64,000 bases of DNA from Kryptolebias marmoratus. Taxonomy: Eukaryota > Chordata > Actinopteri > Cyprinodontiformes > Rivulidae. The DNA is taken from NCBI RefSeq assembly GCF_001649575.2, contig NC_051436.1:10441819-10505818 (forward strand), read 5' to 3'. Below the pieces are notes generated by a model, which saw only the letters and a program-made list of their open reading frames with translations, did no database searches and was not told the origin of the DNA. Positions 53,216-64,000 of the stretch are shown here, piece after piece (positions within the stretch are counted from its first letter, which is position 1; every line of letters begins with the position of its first letter). The position numbers and the translations under genes were made by a program.

Positions 53216-54916
53216 GCTGAATTGTAAAAATAGCTTATTTTGCTTAATGGAGCCACTAATGGCGCGCACATGTGCAGAAAGCTGTTAATATTTTGTATAA
53301 AAGTCGGGACGAAGCGGCGCCTCGGCTCGTTTGTTCTCACAGTTGATGTTTCTGCGACGACTTTGTTCCCTGAAAAGTACACAAAAAAAAAAACCCAGAA
53401 TGAAGGAAAACGTTCCTAAACAATTAGTGGTTTGTTGTTAATGTCGATCTGTTCCGGCTCACGCAGACACCGATGAGCCGCTAAACGCAGAGAGGAGTTT
53501 TAACGTCTCGCTGACTTCTGGGTAATCCTGAGATCCACCGTATCGACCGTACGGAAGTCCCGTTTTCTGCAGCTCGGAATCAAACATTTGCCTCAATGTT
53601 TGCTCAATAAAAACTAAATCCCATTCGGTCGTTTGTGTCGTCTTTATTTAACGTTTCGGACGCGATGACCGCATGAACACGAGTGACAGGAAACTTCCCT
53701 TTTTTCTTTCCAGAATAAAAGATTAAAACTCGAATCAAAGAGAGACTTAATCCGAGACGTGGAAGAACGACTAAAAGACTCGTTCAGGTGAACCGGCGCT
53801 GCGTAGAAACACAAAACCAGGTTCAGGATCTGGCCGTGTTTGGCACTGAGTAAAAGTTTTAGGCAGGTGGGGGGGGGGGCAAAAGCTTAAAAAGTAAGAA
53901 TGTTGTCATAAAATCAATTTCTTCCCCATCGAATAACAAAGTGAATCTAAAGAACGGTTCATGTTCGGCATTCAGGTCTTCAGTTTTCAGAAGGTCCCTG
54001 AAGGAGCTCAGCAGGTAGTTTAACTACGGACACGTTGAAGACCTTCACTCAGGTGTTTCTGGGTCCCGGTGCTGAGATCGGGCCTCGCTTCGTCCGTCAT
54101 GATGGTGTGCTGGGATGTTCTGCTGCAGAATCAGCCTGGATCCTCCTCAGACGGCTCTGCTGCTGGCGTTTCTGACCCAGAGAGGACGCTCTCTCTGCGG
54201 CAGGGGAACGTGACGGAGCCTCCAGTCGTCTCCATGTCACCGCCCTGACCTCTTGGCAGATTTCTGATCTGTTTACAACCAAAGTCTGGCTAATTTTTTC
54301 TCATCTTCAGCCCTATTTGACCATAATTTTAAAAAAAAAAACTTGACTGAAAAACACACAATTACAATCCTGTTGTTGTATATCACAATAATAATATAAG
54401 TTGTGATAAACCTACATTTTACATTTTGCTCACACTGATACTGTGATAAAGTTCCCATCAAAAGTGATCACAATGCATTTTACTGATTAAGAATAAATAA
54501 ATAAATCAGATAAATTAGGACTGAACCTAATTTACATGAGATCTTATCATGAAGGCAGACTTTTAAGTTCGATACAAAGGACGACAAACATACTGCTTTT
54601 TAACATATTTAACATTTTAACATGTTTTAATATCGTTCTTACAGCTAAAACGCTTATGTAAAATATCACAACATAAAAGGAAGTGAGTGGCAATAATTCA
54701 AGGAAAACATTTTATTTTATAACTTTTTATTAAAACTTCCTGTAGTAGATTTGAAACTACTTGGGTGTTGGTGTATGTGTTCTGGGAGACCGTACAACCA
54801 GTGATTACTTCCTGAGAGTCTCATTAAAGCCATAATAGTTGTCAAAATACGTGAATTTTCAGTGTTTTTATTGGAATTTTTATCCTTTGAACACAATATG
54901 TACATCATTAAATGAC

Positions 54917-55078
<162 letters not shown>

Positions 55079-55171
55079 GACTATTTAAGGTAAATTATTT
55101 AGATTTTCAAATAAAAAAGAAACTCCTGTTTTTTTTTTACCTGTCCTCCACCACCTGTCAATTTTTCCCTC

Positions 55172-55290
55172 CCAATTGGGCCACCGGGCCGCGGCCAATC
55201 AGAATCCGGCTCGCGCTCCGGCGGAGCCAATGAGGGCGCGGCTTCCGTGCGGCGGCCCGAGAGGACGTGGGGGATAAAAAGTTAGGCCGA
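55172..55290 (+). promoter_or_regulatory. ybx2 promoter with two CCAAT boxes and a TATA-like element
   Basis: CCAAT at 55195-55199 and 55227-55231, both in the NF-Y-like context (G)CCAAT(C/G)AG, and GGATAAAAAG at about 55272-55281, appropriately spaced about 115 bp before the ATG at 55395. A CCAATT also lies near 55172. The region is GC-rich. Confidence 0.6.
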
Positions 55291-55394
55291 GGCGGGCAGC
55301 AAACTTTCGGAGGAGAGCCAGGAGGAAGGACGGCAGGACGGGAACGAAGGGAAGGAAGGACGGGAAGGGGGGCGACCGGAGAACCGCAGCGAGC

Positions 55395-58300
55395 ATGACG
55401 GACGAGGCGCAGAGCGCTCCACCTCCACCCCCGCCTCCACCTCCGGCGGACAGCAAGCCCCAGCCGGAGAGGAAAGTCATAGGTAGGGTGCGTGGACCGG
55501 AGCGGGGTAAAAAGTTACAGTTCGCTGGAATCACCGGGGCAACGAAGTCGGTCTGAGGGCGTCCGCTTGTTGCCGCCTTCGGTCGACCCGACGCCGTGGA
55601 GACTCGGGTGTCCAGTCCGGCGGATGACTCGACAGAAACGCAAACAAATCAGGACACTTTCACTGACGAGGGTGACACGTGTGACGAGTTTTTATTTATT
55701 TATTTTCATTTAAGGCAACGGGGCCGTGAAACGTCAGCACGCGACAACCTCCGGGTCGTTCACACCAACTTTATTTACTCTTCTTCTTCTTCTTGTTTTT
55801 GTTGTTTTTTTTTCACGTCCTGTTTGTTTACGTCTAATTAAATAAAGTTTAAAGTTCATGCAATCATTTAAGTGACTTTGGACGCAGTTTTCCTTAGTTT
55901 TGAGGCAGAAAGCTGTCAGCGTGGGTCGGCTCGTTAACCGGACGGGGAGCACGTGACCCGAATCTGGTATCAACGGTCGAGCGCGCGCCCAGCAGGCCGA
56001 GAAATGCGCGTGCCGGCGAACTCCCAGCTGCGACTGATTTTTATTGAAAAATAAAACCGAAACGTACCATTTAAATGCGGTTTTTTAATGTTTTATGTAA
56101 ACGTAACCAGTCGCAACTCGTCTTGTTGAGGCTGTTTGAGTTCGTGGTATGATTTTATGCGTTTTAAATTGAATAAAATAGCTTTTTTAAAGGTGTTTCT
56201 TTAAAAAGAAAAACAGGTTGTGGCCTAAATCAGAGCTGGTTTCAAAGTCTCACTGTTAATGATTGATGCAAGAAGCCAGGCTGCCATTTATCCAGGCCAG
56301 ATAACAGCCTGTGCCTTGAAAAAGGCTGTATAACTCTTATGTTTAAAAAAAGATAAAAAGTGAAATCCTGAACAGTGTGTTCTTGTTGCAGCCTCAGCAG
56401 TTCAAGGAACGGTGAAGTGGTTCAACGTGCGCAACGGCTACGGCTTCATAAACAGGTGCTTCTACTCCCTGTAGCCGTAACATGCTTACCTTTTTTTTTT
56501 TTGGCATTTAAATTTCAAAGACTCAAAAAGCTTTGTTTCTTACAGGAATGACACCAAGGAGGACGTGTTTGTTCATCAGGTAAGAGCTGGTCTTCGCGAT
56601 CCCTCCTGGTCGCAGGCGAGACGAATGTTTTTGGTTCTGCTGCCTTACTTGGGACAAAAAAACGAGTAGATATCTGGTTCTGAGGATGTTAAAGTCACTG
56701 CGTGGTTATCACCTGGCATCAAAGGTGAAAGTGCAATAAAGGAGGGAGGGGGAGTGGTTGCGAAATGTCTCAATAACCGTTGGATGGGTTTTACAGAAAC
56801 GCTCTGAAGTAATCATTAGATGTACCGACTCCTACCTTTTGGACCTTAAGCCAGAACTAAAAAAAAAAATGCTCTGTCAAATTTACATATAGAAAAACTA
56901 GGCTGTGAACCATTAATGTGGTGAGCAAATGGGTCTGAAACACAAAAATCTGCTTTTTTTTTTTTACGTCTTTTGTACAATAGTACATGCTGCTGTTGGT
57001 GGTCAGTACGCGTTTGCGCCGTACGCTCAAATATCAATTCAGGTGCTAAAAATCTTCAACTAAACGAGGCGTGTGCTCCAACCAGATGGAGCCTCCATTC
57101 TCCAATATCTTTAAAGATGTCCTCGCCACCATGTAGCTGTACTTCAATAAGTCTTCAGTGTCTTTGCTGCCCGCTGTGGTGAAGTTTACGACGGTTCTTG
57201 TTAACGAAAGTAGCAGGAAGGAACGTGAACTCGCCAGGAGTTGTGTTCGTTTTTGACTACGAACGTGTTCTCCTCAGACCGCCATCAAGAAAAACAACCC
57301 CAGGAAGTTCCTCCGCAGCGTCGGCGACGGGGAGGTTGTCGAGTTTGACGTAATTGAAGCAGCCAAGGTGAGGACGAATTTGAGAAAGTTTCGGATCGTT
57401 GGAACGTGTTCCAGTTTGTTGCGGCCTGACGTTTTGTTTCTGACCACACACCAGGGCTCGGAGGCCGCCAACGTCACGGGTCCCGGCGGCGTCCCGGTGA
57501 AAGGCAGCCGCTACGCTCCCAACAAACGGCGCTTCCGTCGACGGTTCTTCCCCCGCAGCCCTCGTCCCGAAGACCAGAGCAAGCCGCCCGACGGCACGAC
57601 CGCCGCTCCNNNNNNNNNNNNNNNNNNNNNNNNNNNNNNNNNNNNNNNNNNNNNNNNNNNNNNNNNNNNNNNNNNNNNNNNNNNNNNNNNNNNNNNNNNN
57701 NNNGGGCGGGGCGGAGGAGAACGCCGCGGGGAGGCAGCAGCAGCAGCAGCAGCAGCAGCCGCCGCCGCGTCGTCGAAGGCCACGGAGACCACGGCAGGAG
57801 GCGCAAAATGTAGGCTGAAGCACAAACGTCTGTACTCTGTTCAACGAAGACATGAAAGCTCTTAATTAATCGTAATTCAGTAAGGTTCGTATTCACGAGG
57901 TGAGTCGAGGTCTTAAAAATGGTGGCAACTTGTCTGTCAGGGTGAAGTTGAAGAACAAAAAGATGGCGTTGCAGACGGCACTCAGGAACAGCAGCGACCT
58001 CAACGGCACAGATTCTGGCGTCCGTACCGCAGGTAACTTCACGCCGCCGTTAAAACAGAAACCCTCCAAACTCTTTAAAGCATTTCAGTGTCAGAGACCT
58101 TCTATTTAGATTTTTCTCTCTTCAAACGGCAGACCGTTCCGGCCTCGCCCGCCTCCGGATCAGTCCACGGATGACCAGAAGCCGCCCGCTCCGGCCGAGG
58201 CCAAGGAGCAGGACGAGGGGAAGCAGGCGGAGGCCCCCGACAGCCCCCACACCAATGGAGAAACGACAGACGGCCAAGGCCAGAAACCACGACGCCCGTC

Positions 58301-58955
58301 CAGACGACGCCGGCAAAGGGCCTCGGAGTCGTCCACTTCAAAAGTGAGGGAGCCGTTTATGGGTTCAAAACAGAGCTCAGGGTCGTGGCGAACTCCAGGA
58401 GCCGCTCGGATCGGGCACTTTAAAGACAACTATACAACAAAAATAATTCAAAATTCAAGCTGATTGGTCAATTAAACCCACATATAAATCAAAATGTTTA
58501 CCTACAGAACTGTATGTAGGGTTAAGTCTAAAACTGCCAAGTGGCAGCTAGCTGTCACTTAGCTTACAGGTCGCCGTGGTTTCCATGTAAATAAAGTAAC
58601 GCAAAACCGACGGCAGCGTTGCGGTTTCTAAACTTTCCATGACGCTGATGTTGGAGAGGTTTACGGTGACAGCAGAGAACTTCCAGCTGTTGACTCCACC
58701 TTCTCTTTGTACCGCAGAACGACACGGAGAAGTCTGCGTCCGACCCCGGCACCCCACCTCAGACCTCCAACTCAACAGAGCTGAAAGCGTCGTCCAAGTC
58801 GCCGAGGTCGTCTCCCAGGACCTCTCCTACAACGCCCAAATCACCCGAGGTAACGTCTTCGTCTTTCGCTGCTCGCTTTTCGTTGTCCGTCACCGTGACC
58901 AGCCTCTTGCCGCCAGCAGGCAGCTGCTCCAGCAGACCAGGCGCCGACGGAGTAA
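55395..58955 (+). CDS. ybx2: Y-box binding protein 2 (contrin/FRGY2-like)
   Basis: YBX2 is a germ-cell mRNA-packaging protein that binds and stores maternal and spermatid mRNAs. Nine exons: 55395-55482, 56392-56455, 56546-56579, 57278-57367, 57455-57809 (with a gap), 57941-58032, 58133-58343, 58718-58849 and 58920-58955. A proline run (residues 9-17) precedes the cold-shock domain (about 31-103) with RNP1 NGYGFIN and RNP2 [23 protein letters not shown] and [13 protein letters not shown] match YBX2 rather than YBX1. Alternating basic/acidic islands follow, ending APADQAPTE. The 94-N gap (57610-57703) lies in exon 5, and the frame before and after it disagrees by one base, so the true gap must be a multiple of three. 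A CAG run (57730-57756) codes poly-Gln just before the exon end. The exon-5 donor AAT/GTAGGC is a little weak. Confidence 0.93.
55483..56391. other. ybx2 intron 1
   Basis: A 0.9-kb intron between the proline-rich exon and the cold-shock domain. Nothing notable was seen apart from T-rich and A-rich runs and the TTTATTTATTTATTTT stretch near 55690. Confidence 0.5.
56580..57277. other. ybx2 intron 3
   Basis: A 0.7-kb intron with a diverged copy of the CTGTTAGC-type repeat (about 56755-56945, AATGTCTCAATAACCGTTGG start). No exon. Confidence 0.45.
57610..57703. other. Assembly gap (94 N) in ybx2 exon 5
   Basis: The gap lies inside coding sequence, between GCCGCTCC and GGGCGGGGCGG. Its recorded length would shift the reading frame by one base. 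Confidence 0.98.
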
Positions 58956-61660
58956 CTTCCAGGGCGGCGGGCGGTGGAGCCCTCCCACAGACGCCGCAGG
59001 GCGTGTCCCGGAGGGACGGCCTGGGGGGGTTGAGCTGCTCGTGCTTCCATGTGACTCGTTTGGCCTTGTGACGGACATTAAATGGGTTTAAGGTGGAATG
59101 ATGGCATTAAAGGGATGAAAAAGGATTTTTAGTCTTTCAGGACATTTCTTGTTTTTTTTTTTTTTTTTGTCTCAAACTGGAAACCAGGATTTCAGACCAG
59201 TCTAACTGATGCTTCAGAAATTTATTTTTTTCAATCCCTGTGCCTCCCTTTTGGTTTTGGTTTTTTTGTGTGTGTAGGTCCAACACGTCAGAGTGCTGAA
59301 GCTCTTTCACAACACGTGCACTGCTTTCCCCTCCTGCGCTCCCCCGTCCTCGTCTCGCCGCCGCCGCCACCTCCAACCTCCGACCTCCATCTTGTCGTGT
59401 CGTCCTGTCAGACACCGACACTTTGGAGAGGAGCAGGGAGGGGGAGGGAGGCCGACGGGGGGTTCTGGTCGGAGTGTGTATTTAAAAATTAAAAAAAAGA
59501 AAGAAGAAATGGGAAAGACTAGACCATCTGCTGGGTAAACGGGTAATTCAAGCCCCCTCCTGAAAGAATATTTTCTTTAATTGATCAAATAGGGTACATC
59601 GAGTAGTTTAAAGGAACCAGCCTTGTGTGTTTTTTATTTGGCTTGTTTTAATTTGAGGGGAAACCCAAGCAGGTGTGCATTTGGTGGTGCATCATGGGAG
59701 TCAGTTTAGTTCTGGTACCACCCGAGTCGATCTGAAACGCTCTACTCTCCATCTCAGCTTTGGAGGAACTTTATTTCCTGATTTTTATTTGTTTTTGTTT
59801 GTTTTTCCTTTTTTGGAGGGGATTACGTGCAATGTCGGTACATTTAAATGCTAATTAATAAATCATGTGTGCAAATCTCCGAGTGCCTGCAAGTCGTTTC
59901 TTGATGCTGCCGTTCTTGGCTGAAATGAAGAAGCCTCAGTGTTGTTTTTCTGCAGAATATTTACAGCACTTAACGACCACAGCATGAAGGTACAGGTCTC
60001 AGTACAAATCTTTAAAACTAAGTCAACATCTTTGTTTTTTTTAACCGAGATCTGACAGCACACACGACGCATGTTAAATATAAAATCAGAAGCCTTTGTT
60101 CATCACCTAAAGTAAAAGCAGGTTCATCAAGAATAAAACCTTTCAGACTTTTCTGACAACAAATATATATACAAATCAAATTCCTCTGTCAATATTGTGC
60201 CTTAATTTTAATACTATTAAATTAGAAAATCTCAACTAAGCTAAATAAGTCTTGTTAAATATGTTGCAGGTACAAATGTTAACAGTTCAGACCCACAGAA
60301 GTTTATCTTTGACCAAAGTGAACTGCCGTCATCTTGAATCAACTAAAATCTCATCGTGGTTCAAGCGAGCTGCCATATTCTAAATGTTTTTTACGTTGCT
60401 TTAGGTTCCGCAACAGTTTCAAGACAGGTACTCCTGCCGGCAGTGCCAGGCTGCACCTGAAGTGCTATAGCTAGCTGCAGCTGCTATGCGTGCTTACAAA
60501 TAACCACATATTGCAAAAACCGAGGAAGGCGCAAAGGTAAAAAAAAAATGGCGTTTTTAAGTGAACCGGCTCTGATTTTATCTTAGATTGGAGCTGATTT
60601 AAGATGACGGCAAACCACCTGTTTTTTTTTTTTCTACGTGGGTCGTTCAAAGGGGGCTACCTCCACTTGGTGTGACGTTAGTGGAACTACGTCACCGCAG
60701 ACATGTTGTCTCTAAAGAGGGCGAGGGCTGCGTTCCATTTAGAAGTAATCTGGTCGGCATTTTTCAGGTTTCACGGCTGCAGACGTGGAGCGCAGCCCTT
60801 GTGAACACGCTCGCGCCGTCCCTGCTCAAAATGTCTGCCGTGAAATGAGAACATCACTGTTCGTAGCGGATCAAACGAAAAACGCAAAGATAAGCAGCGA
60901 GGCTCCGTTTAAACCCTAACTCCTTTTATGGATGGACGTTTCTTTAAAAAAGCGGATTTATGCAAATTTGTCGCTCTCTTGAATCTGGTAGATCTGAAGC
61001 CATGAATGTCTTCCTATAAACTCTTGGAGAAATCATCAGTTTCTAAACGTCTGTCTAAGAACTGTGGATAAATAAAAGATGCTTCCTGAATATGTATAAT
61101 CCAAAAACAAAATTAAAACCAACTAAACACCATTTAAAACCTAAGAACCACATTCCTGTTGAAACGTGCCGTTTGTTAGCCTCCTGAATCTGTTTTTACC
61201 ATCGTCTTCTGTGTTCCCGTCAAGAGTGAACACAGCATCAAGCTTCCTTTTATAGCATCTATATCTCCAAACTTGGTAATCTCTGGATACGTCTGTTTAT
61301 AAAGTGCAGGAATTCCAAAGTTTCTCCATCTTCGTCTGCGAATACCGCAGCCGAGGGCGTCGGCGTGGAATAAAATCCCACCGCCCTGGCAGTCAGTGCC
61401 TCAACAGTTCTTATTTGTTTTGTTTTGTTTGGTTAAAAGTTGCAGCAGTCGATCGCTAACCCACAGGTTTACAGCCATTAAGGCAAAACGGACAATCGCC
61501 TGCTGTGGTGCCAGCCAAAGACCATTCCAAAACATCATAATTCTCACACACGCTTCACACTGCACCACAATCTGAGTACAGTTATAGATCTCAAAACACG
61601 TCAGGAAAATAAAAGTTTTGAGCAAGAGGGGGGGTGGGGGGGGTTAATTTCAGCTTGTAC
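58956..61660. other. Convergent 3' regions of ybx2 and slc2a4
   Basis: No coding exon. It includes the ybx2 3' UTR with T-runs, a pyrimidine-rich stretch (59320-59400), a diverged segment of the TIR element family (60300-60640, AGTGCTATAGCTAGCTGC), and AT-rich DNA that may be the slc2a4 3' UTR (61140-61660). Confidence 0.5.
59857..59862 (+). terminator. Candidate polyadenylation signal of ybx2
   Basis: AATAAA about 900 bp after the ybx2 stop, followed by ATGTGTGC. The 3' UTR would include the C/T-rich stretch at 59320-59400. Confidence 0.5.
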
Positions 61661-64000
61661 TCAGTTGATGCCATCTTCCCCCAGATAATCCAGCTCCGTG
61701 CTGGGCTTGTCCAAGTCCATGTCCATGTCCATGTCCATCATCCCTCCCGGCGAGTGCTGATTGAAGTTGGCCGCGATCTGGTCAAAGGTCTTCCCCCGGG
61801 TCTCGGGCACGCGGAAGAACGTGAAGATCAGGAAGAAGAGGAGGAGCGCGGCGAAGATCAGGAAAACGTACGGCCCGCAGAGATCCTGGGATAGAGGACG
61901 GAAAAGCTCATTTCTGCGGAGGCTTGCGTCTTTGTGTGTGTGTGTGTGAGTGTGTGTGTGTGTGTGTGTGGGGGGTGTGTGTGTGTAAAAAAACTACTAA
62001 TGGGACCTCTCATCGTTGAGTGAAGATGGTGCTCACCGCGACGTATTGGAAGCCCATTCCGATGATGAAGTTGGCCGTCCAGTTGGAGCAGCCCGCCACG
62101 GCCATGGCGGCCGGCCTCGGACCTTGAGAGAACAGCTCAGCCACGAAGAACCAAGGGATGGGGCCTGGACCCACCTCGAAGAAGGCCACGAAGCCGAAGA
62201 TGGCCAGCATGCTGATGTAGCTCATCCACGCGACCTTGTCCTGTCGGGTGAAGGGAGGAGACGTTAACTGGTAGATCCTACCCAGCGGCGGATCCCACCC
62301 ACGCCTGCGTCTTGAGCTCCTCACCAGTAAGGCCAGCGCGACGGTCATAACGATGGCGCAAATACACATTCCTCCCAGTCCCAACATGTGAAGTGTCCGC
62401 CGACCCATCCTCTCCACAAGGAAAAGCTGATTATAGAAGAAAAACAGGAAATGGCTAACTAGCGGCAAATCATAGCTACTAACGCTAACTTCACAAACAT
62501 GTGGTCGTAAAACAAACAAACAAAAAATGCATATTGTCAGTTGTATCAATAAAATAAAGGGCTTTTTTTCTTAAAAAAAGGGAAATATTTCACTTTTAAT
62601 TAGAAATGCCAACCTTTTTATGGAACATAAGGTGCTAGCAGCTAATTAGCATCATCTGACATAAACAGCTAATCATAACATTACTTTAAAACTAAATATG
62701 CCACTTTATATGTGCTTATAAAAAAAAAGAGCCAAAAACAAAAATTTAACAAGCCTTTTTAGAAAGCATAGTTTAAACTCAACTGTATATGTGCTAGCAT
62801 GTTTGCAACCAACTTTTATATCAGTGTGCTTGCTAATCAGGCGCTAAATATCGATAATATTAGTTTTACAAACATGTGGTCATAAAACAAAAATAGTATA
62901 TTACCGTATTTTCCGCACCACAGGGCGCACTGGATTATAAGATGCACTGTCAATGATTGGTCCATTTTCAAACTTTTGTCATATATAAAGTGCACCGGAC
63001 TATAAGGCGCATCGTCATTTTTGTAACTTCGCGCAGACCGAAATGGACGATTTCTGTGCTCTAGCGGAGCTGGTTCGCCTGTATCAGCATTTCTATGGGA
63101 GATCACAGAGATAATCAAACGGTTCAAAACTCACGGAAGGACACTGCACCGTCGTAAGCGTCAAGTATAAACGCCTCCAGAGCGTCGTGCATGGAGCCGT
63201 GCGCGACTCTAACTCAGCCTTAATGCTGCGAGCGGTGCAGCTTTGTAGTTTAACCAAAGTTGTGCTAAAACATCACGACTTCTTACACATATAAGGTGCT
63301 CCGGATTATAAGGAGCACTGTCGTTTTTTGAGAGAATTGAAGGCGTTTAAGTGTGCCTTATAGTCCGAAAAATACGGTACTTTAAATTAGCCAGTAAATT
63401 AAACCGTTTATCATCTTAGTAACCCAGAGATTTGACATGACTTTCTGAAAAGCCATTTAGCTGACAGTTGTTTCAACATTTCACTTAAAGCCAAAAGTCA
63501 GCCTCTTTGTGTAAATTAAAAAACAATCAGGTTGACTTAAGTCATGATATTCTATTCTGAGATATTCTTACTCTACCAGCTAAATGCGAGCAGGGCTAAA
63601 ACTGTACTTTTGACCGTTTGAATGACGCCGAAGCTTCTTGTGACAAATTCAACCCGGCTCACCGGGAGGACGGAGAACCTGATAGGCGGGCAGATGAAAA
63701 AAGGACGAGCAGCCTCCCCTTATCTTATTTACTCTTCGGAAGATAACACATTTCGACACCGGAAGAGACTCACTTATCGACCGGCTGCGGAGGCACAGGA
63801 CTGTAGACTTTTATTGTTCTACGTTTGTTGAACATTCTCGCGTTTGGCGAGGATGTGAAAAGCTACGATGAAGCCACGGCGCGATTCCTCACCGAGACCA
63901 CGGTGAAGGCGCAGTTTATCACCCCAGCTCCTACGGTGGCGTAGACCGGACTCTGGACTCCTGCCTTCGTGAAGATACTGGTGGAGTAGTAGAAAATCTG
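61661..64000 (-). CDS. slc2a4: Glucose transporter, GLUT4-like (3' part; 5' end beyond right edge)
   Basis: GLUT4 is the insulin-responsive facilitative glucose transporter of muscle and fat, a 12-helix major facilitator protein. Four minus-strand exons join in frame: 64000-63893 (partial), 62426-62325, 62240-62037 and 61885-61661, giving 212 residues (TM7 to the C-terminus). Visible motifs are [12 protein letters not shown] at the TM7 end, [13 protein letters not shown] (the sugar-transporter ERMGRR motif after TM8), [20 protein letters not shown] in TM10, GFQYVA, and [14 protein letters not shown] after TM12. The C-terminal tail has an [13 protein letters not shown] repeat and ends [13 protein letters not shown], matching GLUT4's TELEYLGPDEND rather than GLUT1. 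Splicing matches the SLC2A family. The upstream exons (TM1-6) lie off the window. GLUT1/3-like paralogy cannot be fully excluded. Confidence 0.85.
62427..63892. other. slc2a4 intron between TM7 and TM8 exons
   Basis: A 1.5-kb intron holding a MITE at 62902-63379, otherwise AT-rich. No exon was seen. Confidence 0.6.
62902..63379. mobile_element. MITE with TACCGTATTTTC termini (second copy)
   Basis: The left end TACCGTATTTTCCGCACCAC and the right end TTATAGTCCGAAAAATACGG-TA are inverted repeats. The interior is shared with the copy at 29753-30177 (AGCGGAGCTGGTTCGCCTGT, GCGTCAAGTATAAACGCCTC). Non-autonomous. Confidence 0.8.

Noticed and set aside
57511..57865. Poly-Ala and poly-Ser frames over the CAG run
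   Set aside because: Alternative readings of the repeat; the Gln frame joins the flanking YBX2 exons.
59268..59538. Possible extra ybx2 exon or separate gene in the 3' region
   Set aside because: A pyrimidine-rich stretch after the stop, with no match to the Y-box C-terminus; treated as 3' UTR.

Overview
The window is vertebrate nuclear DNA, almost certainly from a ray-finned (teleost) fish. It has spliced genes with GT-AG introns, Tc1-like transposon remnants, MITE-like inverted-repeat elements, many microsatellites and several assembly gaps. The proteins are close to mammalian orthologues, but compact introns and the repeat spectrum point to a teleost, possibly a killifish-like percomorph (a weak inference).

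Eight protein genes are recognised with exon-level support, plus one unidentified small secreted-peptide gene. From left to right: a phospholipid scramblase (plscr3-like, minus strand, 3' part beyond the left edge); an unidentified 128-residue candidate peptide precursor (plus, 14183-15769); phf23 (minus, 17998-21743); elp5 (plus, 22783-26286); ctdnep1/dullard (plus, 28520-38621); gabarap (plus, 42800-46149); gps2 (plus, 48458-52994); ybx2 (plus, 55395-58955); and slc2a4/GLUT4-like (minus, 61661 to beyond the right edge). All eight named genes have human counterparts in 17p13.1, so this is a conserved synteny block with shuffled local order. Within the window cldn7 is absent from between elp5 and slc2a4, and eif5a from between gps2 and ybx2.

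The genes are housekeeping or regulatory and do not form one pathway: lipid scrambling, chromatin reading, the tRNA-modifying Elongator complex, a nuclear-envelope phosphatase, autophagy, the NCoR/SMRT corepressor complex, germ-cell mRNA binding and glucose transport. phf23 and elp5 are head-to-head with about 1 kb between start codons and probably share a bidirectional promoter. The peptide gene and phf23 are tail-to-tail, as are ybx2 and slc2a4.

Introns and intergenic DNA carry at least four Tc1-like remnants, several TIR elements in multiple copies, a dispersed repeat with the core CTGTTAGCAAAATATCTC, a LINE reverse-transcriptase fragment, a 1.1-kb degenerate AGCTAAA-rich array, a 162-bp GATA array, and several long near-perfect palindromes, one with 54-bp arms. 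The best candidate for something undescribed is the small secreted-peptide gene at 14.2-15.8 kb. I found no CRISPR array, operon or prokaryotic system.
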